Origin: Manis javanica
Lineage: Eukaryota; Chordata; Mammalia; Pholidota; Manidae
Assembly (NCBI RefSeq): GCF_040802235.1
Contig: NC_133167.1
Location: 13,260,501 to 13,324,500 of the forward strand
Length of the DNA: 64,000 bases
Direction: 5' to 3'
The position numbers and the translations under genes were made by a program. A model generated the notes under the pieces. The model was not told the origin of the DNA. It worked only from the letters and a program-made list of their open reading frames with translations, and did no database searches. Position 1 is the first letter of the stretch, and every line of letters begins with the position of its first letter. Below are positions 55,186 through 64,000 of the stretch, in pieces.

Positions 55186-55506
55186 AGGGATTTAAACTGC
55201 GCTTGGTTTTGCCTTTAGTTTCCTATAATTCATAGTCATTTTTTGTAATTAATAAATAATCCAAATTGAAGGGCTTATTAACTCTTTGACTATGAATTAC
55301 CACTTCCCCCATCCATCAATATCTTCTGATGAAGAAAATGAAAACCTATTACAAGAAAGCTGTACAGGAATTATATTCATGCTAAAACCCTACTGGTGAG
55401 CATTGAAATGCACTTTCACCATGAACTTGGGTTGATTAAACTGGCTGTTGGAGACTACGGAAGAGTTTAAGGTCAGTCAGCTTGCTTCCTGTAATTCATA
55501 CTCTGA

Positions 55507-55537
<31 letters not shown>

Positions 55538-56290
55538 TACCTTGGAGCAAAAATCTAAAAAGGCCTGCTGTTCTCCTGCTAGCCTGCAGGCACAGGGAGT
55601 CATGTCCTAGTCCTGCTTTACTTAAAACCAGGCACCAATGAGTTCCTGGAAGGATGTACGAAGTACATCTCAAAAAAAGCTGTGAGGCAATGTTCAGAGA
55701 CCCCATCCTGGAGAAGACATGTCTATTTATAGAGCAGGGTCCTGCCATCTGGTTACACTGTGGCGGGAAGCCTTCACTACCCCTTATGCCCTACAGGAAA
55801 TAGTCAACATTTATTTTTATTAGAAGGTAAGATGGAAGGAAAAAACTAATTGGTGTTGGCATCTGCTTTCTGCAGAGCAGCTTCGAGGGAAAAGAGATCA
55901 TCGGTCAAGATTTCTATGAGTTTAGAGAGGGTATGTCGTGGCAGAGCACGCCAAGGGGAGAGAGACTAATAACACAGTGTCTGGATTGGAGAGTGACTGA
56001 ATCTAAGAAAGGTTGATTTCCCCAAATGGAGAAGATAGCAAGGGTCCTGAGATTTCTGCCTGGGTACCAGGAACTTTGGGATCCCCGAACACTACAAGAA
56101 CCCCTAGAGAGGTGGCCAGAACACCAAAGGATGGCCTGGAGAGGCTGGTGTCCTGTACACTTAACACACAGACCAGGAGAAAAGACCTAGGTGGACTAAA
56201 AGCAGAAAACCACCACCGCTATAAGACTGTACATTACATTGTACATTATTATAAGACAGATGTATGTTAGATTGTATGTTAGAATCTGTG
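55186..56290. other. Unassigned sequence with a (TA)n run
   Basis: A TA run followed by T's lies at about 55506-55539. No gene was recognised. An 85-codon frame at 56013-56270 has no known domain. Confidence 0.4.
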
Positions 56291-56292
56291 TT

Positions 56293-56470
56293 TGATTAGC
56301 TACAAGATGCTAATCAAAGAAATCAAAGAAGACCTAAATAAATGGAAAGCTATACCCTGTTTATAAACTGAGAGACTCAGTAAGAAAGATGTCAGTTCTC
56401 CAAATTGATCTATAGGTTTAACACAACTTCTATCAAAATTCCAGCCGAGATTCTCTGTAGGTATGTTTGA
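56293..56470 (+). mobile_element. Old L1 ORF2 fragment
   Basis: Contains 'gctacaagatgctaatcaaa', 'gaaatcaaagaagacctaaa', 'taaatggaaagctataccct' and 'ccaaattgatctataggttt', the ORF2 segment after the RT core. The same segment occurs again in the next old L1 (near 57530), so this is a separate insertion. Confidence 0.75.
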
Positions 56471-56865
56471 GCCTTGAAATGAATGAAGCGCACATGAATG
56501 TGGACATGGGTACATCCAGGCTGTATTAATTGGCCTGAAGCTCAGACAGACCAAACCTCTAACTTGCATCTCTAATCTTGGCCTATTTCTTACCCCAGGG
56601 ATCAGCAGAAGACACACACTTGCCTGACATTCAGCTTCCCTTTCACCAAGTGGGAGCTTGGAGACACTGAACTGATTTTGTTTTTTAGAGAAATAAAAGA
56701 ATGTGGCCTGTTTGCACCCTGGTGTTCTGTATTAAAGTACATGCACCCTCAATGCAAGACCTCTCAAAATTTTGTTAAAATCTATTTCTTTAATACTATT
56801 TTTCACATTTCCTTTCCCCATTTCCCAAATTCCATCCCACCCCAACTTTAGTCTTCTCCCGAGTC

Positions 56866-56928
56866 CCTTTAATGCCTATTTTAGTTTGCACATCTATACT
56901 TTAATGCCTATTTCAGTTTGCACTCTTC
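56866..56928. repeat. Tandem duplication, unit about 32 bp
   Basis: CTTTAATGCCTATTT followed by AGTTTGCAC occurs twice head to tail, with small differences. Confidence 0.85.
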
Positions 56929-57342
56929 AAATGTTATCTCCTTAAAGTCTTTTCAATTCCCTCAAAATAACTATCTTCAAGCATTTTTATTTGTGCTTCT
57001 ATTTTAACACTTGCATAAATAGCATATTATATTATGTTCTGCCACGTTTATGGCCTCTACTAACATTATCATTTACTTCAGAGCACAACCAAGTATTTTT
57101 CATCTTTCTGACCCCACCATTTATTAGTGTCTTGCTCATTTCAAGGTTCAGTAAACATGTTTGTTTTTTGTTTAATGAAAAGTTTGTGAAGGCATGGCAA
57201 GGAAATACAAGTTTTTCAGGTCAAGAAAATTTAAACTATTGCTCTTTGCAGATGACTTAACTTCTTCATAGAAAACTATAAGGAATCTCCAGAAAAAGTC
57301 CTAGAACCAGTCTATGAGTTTAGTAAGACAACAATGTATAAG

Positions 57343-57387
<45 letters not shown>
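57343..57387. repeat. (CA)n microsatellite inside L1 ORF2
   Basis: About 22 CA units where related L1s read a short 'aaaatcaacacacaaaaatc' type sequence, so the run probably grew from L1 codons. Confidence 0.95.
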
Positions 57388-57391
<4 letters not shown>

Positions 57392-58902
57392 CATTTTCTG
57401 TATACAATTAACTAACAATTGGAAAGTAAAATTAAAAGCACAATGTAATTTATACTCACTTTAAACAAATAAAATACTTAGGTATAAATCTATCAAGAAA
57501 TGTACAGGATTTGTATGCTGAAAGCTACAAATGCTAATTAAAGAAATAAAAGAAAAACTTGTTAGTTCTCCCTAAATTGATCTGGATTTAGTGCAATATC
57601 TATCAAAATTTCAGCAGGATTCTATGTAGCTATAAACAAAATCATTCTAAAATTTATATGGAAATGAAAATCAACAAGAAACAAGAGAAAACAAATTTGA
57701 AAAAGAATAAATTTAGAGGAGTCAAATGACCTGATTTTAAGACTTATATAGCTTTAGTAATCAAGACAATATGGTCTTGGCCAAGGAATAGACATATGAA
57801 TCAATAGAACAGAATAGAGAATCCAAAATAGACCCTTCCAAGTACAGCCAATTGATATTTGACTAAGATACAAAAGCAATCCAGTGGAAGAAAGATAGTC
57901 TTTTCAACAAATGATATTGGAACAATTGGACCTTGAGAGGCAAAATAATGAATCTTGACTTAAACATGTTCCTTATGCAAAAATTAACTCAAAGTGAATC
58001 ACAGACATAAATGTAAACATTACAAAGGGTTAGGTAAAAGCTTCTTAGAATGACATCAAAGGCACAATTCATGAAGGAAAATCAGATAAATTAGATTCCA
58101 TAAGCATTAAAAACTTTTGCTCTATTCTGTTAAGAGTATGAAAACAAAAAACTGAGTGGGAAAAAATATTTGCAGACCATACATGTGACAAAGTCCTTGA
58201 ATCTATCACATATTAAAAAAAAATTCTTAAAACACAAAAATAAGAAAACAAAAAAATCAATTAAATAATATGTAAAAGACACAAACACTTCACAAAGAAG
58301 ATATGTAGATACAAAATAAGTACATGAAAATGTATTCAACATCATTATTAGGGAAATGTAGATTAAAACCCAATGAGATATATGTGTATATATGGCACCA
58401 AACTGTATCACTCATACACTGCTGGTAGGAGTCTAAAATGGTACAACCACTCTCAAAAAATAATTTGTCAGTTTCTTAAAAAATTAAACATATGCTTAAC
58501 ATATAACCTAGCAGTCATTCCTGGATATTTATCTTAAAGGCATAGAAACTTATGTTAACACAAGAAATGGTACATGAATGTTTATAGCATCACTGTTTGT
58601 AATAGTCCCAAACTGAAAATCAACTACATGTTCTCCAATGGGTGAATAACCATATTACGGTAAACTTATGCAGTGAAATACTAGTCAGTAATTAAAGGGA
58701 AAAACTGATAGACACAATGCTTAGGCAGATCTCAAGGATATTATATTAAGTGCAAAAAAAAAAAAGTCCCAAGGAGTTATACATTGCATGATTCCATTAC
58801 AAAGCATTCTCAAAGTGACAAAATTACAGTGATGGAGAAGACATCAGTGGTTGCCAGGTGCTAACTGTGACTATTATGGGTTAATATGAGGGATGTGTGT
58901 AC

Positions 58903-58940
<38 letters not shown>
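58903..58940. repeat. (TG)n microsatellite inside L1 3' UTR
   Basis: About 18 TG units within the 3' UTR of the old L1. Confidence 0.95.
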
Positions 58941-58941
<1 letters not shown>

Positions 58942-59045
58942 AAGGGTGATGAAATAGTTGTACAGCCTGACCATGTTGAAGGTTACTTGAACCTGTACAT
59001 ACAATAAAATTTCATAAAACTATGCACCAAATCTAAAAAAAAAAG

Positions 59046-59345
59046 AGTGAATGCAAAAACTGGTAAAATAAGGTCTGCAGCTGAGTTAATAGTATTGTGC
59101 CAAAATGAGTTTCTTGGTTTTAAAAATGATCTATGGTATGGTTATGTAAGATATTATCATTAAGAGAAGCTGGACAAAAGGTAAATGAAAATTCTCTGTA
59201 CTATTTTTAAAACTTCTTGTGAATTTTAAAATATTTAAAAATAGAAGTCACCTTGGTAAAAGTTCATGAAAGTCGGGGGGTATATGGAAACTCTGGCCAA
59301 TTCTTCTGTGGACCTAAAACTGCTCTAAAAAATAAAGTCTATTTG
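59046..59345 (+). mobile_element. Old L1 3' UTR tails (L1MC/D-like then L1ME-like)
   Basis: 'aataaggtctgcagctgagt', 'aatagtattgtgccaaaatg' and 'ggttatgtaagatattatca' form one L1M tail. 'gggggtatatggaaactctg' and 'acctaaaactgctctaaaaa' with AATAAAGTCT form an L1ME-like end. These may be one diverged 3' UTR or two tails in series. Confidence 0.7.
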
Positions 59346-61650
59346 TTAAAAAGAAAATAAAGGTAAAAAATAATATTTCAGCAACACTTTTTTTAAACGT
59401 TGATGAAGGACTTCTTCCCCCACAATGATAAATGTCAATAGCACCATATTTGTCTTTTATACACCTCCAAGAAAAGGCTCAAATTATACATGAATACATG
59501 TCACAGAAATAAAAATTGCCTTTTAATAATGTCATCCACAATACATGAGCATAAAACTGTTGTCAACACGGTAAGTGTCTCAAGTTGGAACTGCATTTTC
59601 CAGAATATTCGTGGATAGATTCAGACTACCAACCTCTGCAAGTATTCCAAATTCAGTGACCCAGTGTGTGGATTCTAAAACTCAAGTAAGCCCTGGGAAA
59701 GTGTACCTTTGAAGTACATTCAAATGAAGTTCAAGAATTAGTGTAGCAATTCACATAGCAGTAGGAGATGTGGTCATTCTTATAACTGTGAAATCTAAAT
59801 TTAATCATATTTAGTCAAGGATTTTTCATGATTTACCAAACTCCCTGAGATATAGCCACAATTCCAAGATTGAAGGCATCTTTCTAATGAGTAAAGATTT
59901 CTTTTATAATATTTTCTCAAGAGAACTACTTTTGTCAAAGCTGTTTGGATTTCACAGGGATACCGGTGTTAGAAACTGTTTTGTGAGTGTTCTGTTTGGC
60001 TTCTTTTCAGAAAGTTTCCACTAGGTAACACAGGAGGTAATCAAAAAAGCCTCTTGTCAAAGATCTGGCTGTCTGAAGACGTATTCACACTGCTACAGCA
60101 GGTTGCCCATCCATTTCCCAATGACACCTGTCAAAGCATCTCAGATCTAAGAGAAGTAAGTAAAATCCCACCTGGATCCAGCCAATGAATCAATTTATTT
60201 GAAAGGTAGAACCAGAACTTCACCTAGGGGAGAAAGTATTGAAGAAAAATTCAAGCACATTAATCATGTAAGGTGCCCTTGAATTCTTATGCAGATCAAA
60301 GCTGCTGAACAAGTTGTGCTGGTGCTGAAACTTAATTTTAAAGAGAAATTTTGTGGGAAGTACTAAAAACAACACTCATAGTCAATACTGTGCTGGGAAG
60401 GTCTTAAAAGTCCTAACCTTGCCCAATCTTGGCAGCAGCTGGGGTTTGAGCTTTCTGCAGCTCTCCACGCTCATGCAGAAGCCACTTATCAAGTGACAAT
60501 GAAAGGAAAGTATATTTACCTCTCACGTTTCCAGTACATTACATAAACCCTGAATTCAAGGACTCGGGTGTAGTAACAGCTATCAGAATTAAGAAGCCCT
60601 TTCAACAGTAGCTCACATCATTTTTACATACCACGCTTCTGTAAGAAAAGAGATAAATGCGAAACCAAAATTGCCAGTGCCAGCTTTTTCAGCTTTCAGT
60701 GAGGCTGATTCAAAGTTCTTGCAAAAATAAAGAGCATCCAGATTTCCTAGGGTTACTCTGCTTTTTGTTCTCCTCATTCCCCAGCTAATGTTTACTCAAA
60801 TACCTCCCTATCTGCTGGAAAATGCTGCTTCATAACCTTGGAGCAACCAAGATGGAGATAGTTCCCCTAACGTTTATGTTACCGACAGTTTAGAATGTAA
60901 AGGAGTTACTGACTTGCGGATATTTACCATATATGACGATAGACGTGAGCTACCCTTTTTGATCTTCAGTACTTCTTCATTTTAGCAGATTACACAAAAT
61001 ACCAGGTTAAGCTGAGGCCACATCTACCTCTGTTGTGTAAACATATCCGTTCTTTTGTTGCCAAAGGAACCCTGACACCAATGTAAGAGCCGTAATAATC
61101 TGCTCTTAGAATTTTCAGACTTTGTCTACCATTTGGGGATATCTTGTTTTAAAAGAAGCACTCACCCTTAATTATATTATCATCAGTACAAGTCGGGAAT
61201 CTGGTCTTTAATGTGCATAACTAAGTCTTCCTGTATAACCTGAAGTAGCTGTTGGTCCTGCAACATTAGATTTGGTTGTTACCTTCCCTGAAAATAACGG
61301 CCTGCCTCGTCAGCTGAGGAGTTTGCGTGACTATTTGTCTAGGCTCATGGGCCAAACGGGATGTAAAAGAATGTCTGCTATCCGGGAAGGACATAAGGAA
61401 TCAAATGAGGAATATAAACTCTGTAACCAGAAAACCTGACTCTTGTGAGGCAATTGTTTTACAAAATTAAAGAGCTTTCTTGTTTGTTTGATTTCCACAT
61501 TGCCATCATACCAGCTGCAGTGTATTTGGAAAGTGTTCATAATGCAAATAAATGCTTAGTATAGCCATGGTCTAACGGTGTTCCAAAGCTTCCTGGGGTC
61601 TTAGAACTAATGCTCGCATTGAAAGGGCTGGAGAGAAGTATAGTACATAC
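59346..61650. other. Unassigned sequence
   Basis: No gene or clear repeat in 2.3 kb. A 69-codon minus-strand frame at 61331-61540 has no known domain. Confidence 0.4.
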
Positions 61651-61654
61651 TGGA

Positions 61655-61885
61655 CTATGCCTCATAATTTAGCTGAAGTGCTGTCTTTTCCCTGGGAAAG
61701 GACCAAAACGCTTCATTAAGAAGATCTTTAATTTGGGGTTCTGAAGAATTAATAATTTCAATGCAGTTATAAAATCCCTCGTGAATGTAATTGTCTTCCC
61801 GTGCAGGTTTGAGGCTTGAAAAGGTTTTTACTGATTGTTTTGGTTGGACAAGTCTGGTGGAGTCCATAGGTGGTGTGTGGCACAT
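61655..61885 (-). other. Unrecognised 76-codon open frame with ordinary protein composition
   Basis: I do not recognise this. The predicted product has a balanced composition (for example an EGFYNCIEIINSSEPQIKDL-like central stretch), unlike the Leu/Ser-rich or repeat-derived frames elsewhere in the window. An in-frame stop lies directly upstream of the ATG. No splice sites or poly(A) signal clearly frame it. It could be chance, a small exon or a decayed retrocopy. Confidence 0.2.
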
Positions 61886-61944
61886 TCAGACTCACTGAAG
61901 TCCTAGAGTGTCAACAGGAAGAGCAGGGCCTTTGGACGAAGGGA

Positions 61945-62115
61945 CCGGTGTTGCGTCCCAGCCTGCCTGCCTGCCGGCAGCAGGAACACTGTCACCCTCC
62001 TGAATCTCCCTGGGCTTTGGCTGCCTCACGTTCAAGATGAACGGTGAAAATACCCAACTTACCAGACTGTTGTAAGAACTGAATAATTGTATGTGTCGTG
62101 TTCAGAACAACACCT
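61945..62115 (+). repeat. MIR-like fragment
   Basis: 'gctttggctgcctcacgttc' followed by 'agatgaacggtgaaaatacc' and 'gactgttgtaagaactgaat' is loosely MIR-like. Confidence 0.45.
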
Positions 62116-62535
62116 TCACATACTGACCTCGCTCCTATGACCATGAGGCAGATGACCACCTTTTCACTAGGATTGTTGCTTACCTGGTTTTGTCCATTTA
62201 AGATACCAGAACTTTCACTTTAGGCATTTGCATGAACTAAACAATAAAAATTTCAGGTAAGGAGCAATAAAAAAATGTTAAATTTGGAAAGATCAAACCC
62301 ACATTATAGAATAAGACACAGCTATACATATCTATATCATTAATATTATTAATATTCTTTATATATGCACATACATGTACTTATGCTAATATATATCCTG
62401 ACAGTTATAAAACATGAAGTTAACTGAGTCTAAATTGTTTTTTAAATAAGAATATTAAAAATATGTGAATTTCAGTTGTCAACATCTAATATGCCTCATT
62501 TAGACCCTGGTGAGACCCTTAGCCTGGAGCATTTA
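62116..62535. other. Unassigned AT-rich sequence
   Basis: Nothing recognised; it includes TA-rich stretches near 62330-62395. Confidence 0.4.
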
Positions 62536-62539
62536 AAAA

Positions 62540-62920
62540 ACCTTCAAACCATAATTTAAGGTAGAAAGGTAATATCTCACTATAGGATTATCATGTAATT
62601 CTTTTAATCATGTTCAGCTTCATCAAAAATCAAAGAAATGCAAATAGCATTTTTTGCTTATCAAATCAACTAATTTATAAAAAATGATAATATCCAATTC
62701 TTTCTTATAAATGTTGTAAAACAGTATTGTGATCACTTTTGTGGAGAACAACTTGGAAATATGTATCAAGATTCTTAAAAAAGTTCATAACTTTCACTTT
62801 AATAATTTATCCCAAAGTCATAATCATACAAGAAATGACAGCAGTTTATGTGCAGAGGCATTTATCGCACTGTCTTTCACAAATTGTATGTCTGAAAACA
62901 CAACCGAGCATACTGCCTTT
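62540..62920 (+). mobile_element. Old L1 (L1M) ORF2 3' fragment
   Basis: Phrases 'aatcaaagaaatgcaaatag', 'gtggagaacaacttggaaat', 'tttatcccaaagtcataatc' and 'gcatttatcgcactgtcttt' follow the ORF2 C-terminal order. The 80- and 94-codon frames here are read-through of this repeat. Confidence 0.68.
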
Positions 62921-64000
62921 CTTTCCTGGGTTCCTCTCATTGTTAGTGAGGGAATTTGTGGTCAATATTGAGACCCGAGCTTTAATCTACTTTTCCTTTG
63001 GTAGATTGTCTTGGCCTATTTAATATGGTCCCTACAGAGTATTAATATAGCACGTTTGTCCTTGTGCCCAGCTTGCTCTGAATAACAACCTTTCAGAGTT
63101 AGAATAGTCCTCAGAGACTAATCCAGCTCCTTTACTCTCAGATTAAAATCTTTGACCTTAGAAAAGTGACTTGTTTGGGGTTATGCAGAATGTTGGTAGA
63201 AAATCCAATTCTGTTAAACTCCTAGTTTGGTGTTTTTACTGGCCTAAAACACTAACTGGTTAAGAAAAAAATTTCTTACCATCATTTAGGAAGAGAAAAG
63301 GAGAGAGGGAGGGAGGGACGCAAGGAGAAACGGTAGGAGGAAGGAAAGGGGAAGGGGAAAGAAAGAGAGAAAGCGAGCCCGCAAATCCTTCCCTGGCCTG
63401 CGGAAGCCCTAACGCACAGGCAGAAAGACTCCAAGCCCCAGGGAACAGGAATGCAGTGCTCACACCAGAGTCTAGTTTTCAAACTTTTTACTTGCTTCCA
63501 GCTGCTTTTTTTTCAGCCTGGTCCAAATCTCTCTCAGTCCTGCGTGACTGTGCTAATTAGTTGTTAACTTGAGCCTTCTATCAACAATCTTCAGGGCTGG
63601 AAGCCCAAAGAGGAATGTTAAAATATTTAAAAGCCCTGAAGCCTGGGGCACAAACCCATCAGAGGCAGGAGAAAGAAAGACTTTCCCCTGGTGCTGAGTG
63701 GCTAAATTAAGGAAACTGCTTTTGCACGCTCCTTTGGAACCCGATTTCTGACTTGCTTCCAGTTTCACAGGCTGGACATCAAAGTGCCAGGGCCCACTGG
63801 TCAGAGCCGTTTTGGAGCATCCAGTTTTCATACGTTCTTATAGTGCCTTGAGAATAACAGGATCATTAGAAATGAGGTCAAGATTCATTAGAGTGAAGAT
63901 CTTGGGGTGAAATAGATTTAATGTCACTCTTTGCACACAGCTAAAGTACAGCTGAATCTAAGGAAGACCAACTAAATAGGCTCAAATGTGCCACTCTGTA
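62921..64000. other. Unassigned sequence with a polypurine tract
   Basis: A purine-rich tract spans about 63288-63376, with repeated GGGA and GGAAA units. A weak MIR-like segment may lie at 63090-63215. The Ser/Pro/Phe-rich minus frames here are the complement of the purine tract and are not genes. Confidence 0.45.

Larger units (their letters stand above)
57180..59045 (+). mobile_element. Old L1 (L1M) from the RT motif to the 3' UTR
   Basis: Starts just before the reverse transcriptase FADD core (CTTTGCAGATGAC at about 57243) and runs through 'atcaagacaatatggtcttgg', 'aacagaatagagaatccaaa' and 'tacactgctggtaggagtct' to a 3' UTR with 'gatgaaatagttgtacagcc' and 'catacaataaaatttcataa'. No long frame is left. 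It holds a (CA)n run next to the RT region and a (TG)n run in the 3' UTR. Confidence 0.85.

Overview
The window looks like intergenic or deep intronic DNA from a placental mammal. It is AT-rich and CpG-poor, has no recognisable cellular exon, and is packed with layered interspersed repeats: LINE-1 of several ages, HAL1-like elements, MIR/L2-like fragments, MaLR/MLT1 LTRs, MER5A and Tigger-type DNA transposons, ERV LTRs and long CA microsatellites. The young L1 sequences (5' UTR start, 3' UTR wording) and an ERV env-bearing repeat resemble, from memory only, families abundant in laurasiatherians and in pangolins in particular; that species hint is weak. The only long open frames belong to transposable elements.

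Layout. 1-12 kb: mostly unassigned sequence with an MLT1-type LTR (1.55-2.0 kb), MIRs (3.7-4.15 kb), an old L1 tail (7.4-7.8 kb), two LTRs (8.6-9.2 and 10.3-10.6 kb) and a 77-bp CA repeat. 12.3-13.8 kb: an MLT1 LTR with MaLR internal sequence. 14-21.4 kb: MIRs, an old L1 3' end and MER5A. 21.7-28.3 kb: a dense nested LINE block, where an old L1 and HAL1-like sequence are split by a younger 5'-truncated L1 with a clear target-site duplication, followed by a Tigger-type element and another young truncated L1. 28.9-37.2 kb: MLT-type LTRs, L1 tails, MER5A and MIR, with two short regulatory-looking patches (31.3 and 34.9-35.1 kb). 40.0-41.0 kb: a CpG-rich ERV LTR.

The centrepiece is 44,307-52,760. 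A full-length minus-strand L1 (5' UTR, ORF1, ORF2 with one frameshift and one nonsense codon, 3' UTR and A tail) is followed, in its own direction, by about 1.9 kb of non-L1 sequence: the env-TM/3'-LTR end of an endogenous retrovirus plus short flanks, ending in a second A tail. A 12-bp direct repeat (GATAGAACTTTT) brackets the whole 8.4 kb and not the L1 alone. This reads as a 3' transduction: an L1 read through its own poly(A) signal, copied a neighbouring retroviral fragment and its flank, and inserted everything here in one event. The retroviral piece is itself bracketed by a TGC(T)13 direct repeat, suggesting it was an L1-mobilised retrocopy at the source locus.

52.8-64 kb: an ERV LTR with TATA and poly(A) signals, an ancient repeat, old L1 fragments (one containing a CA repeat next to its RT motif) and long unassigned stretches. 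All assignments are by reading and memory of repeat families; subfamily names and edges are approximate.
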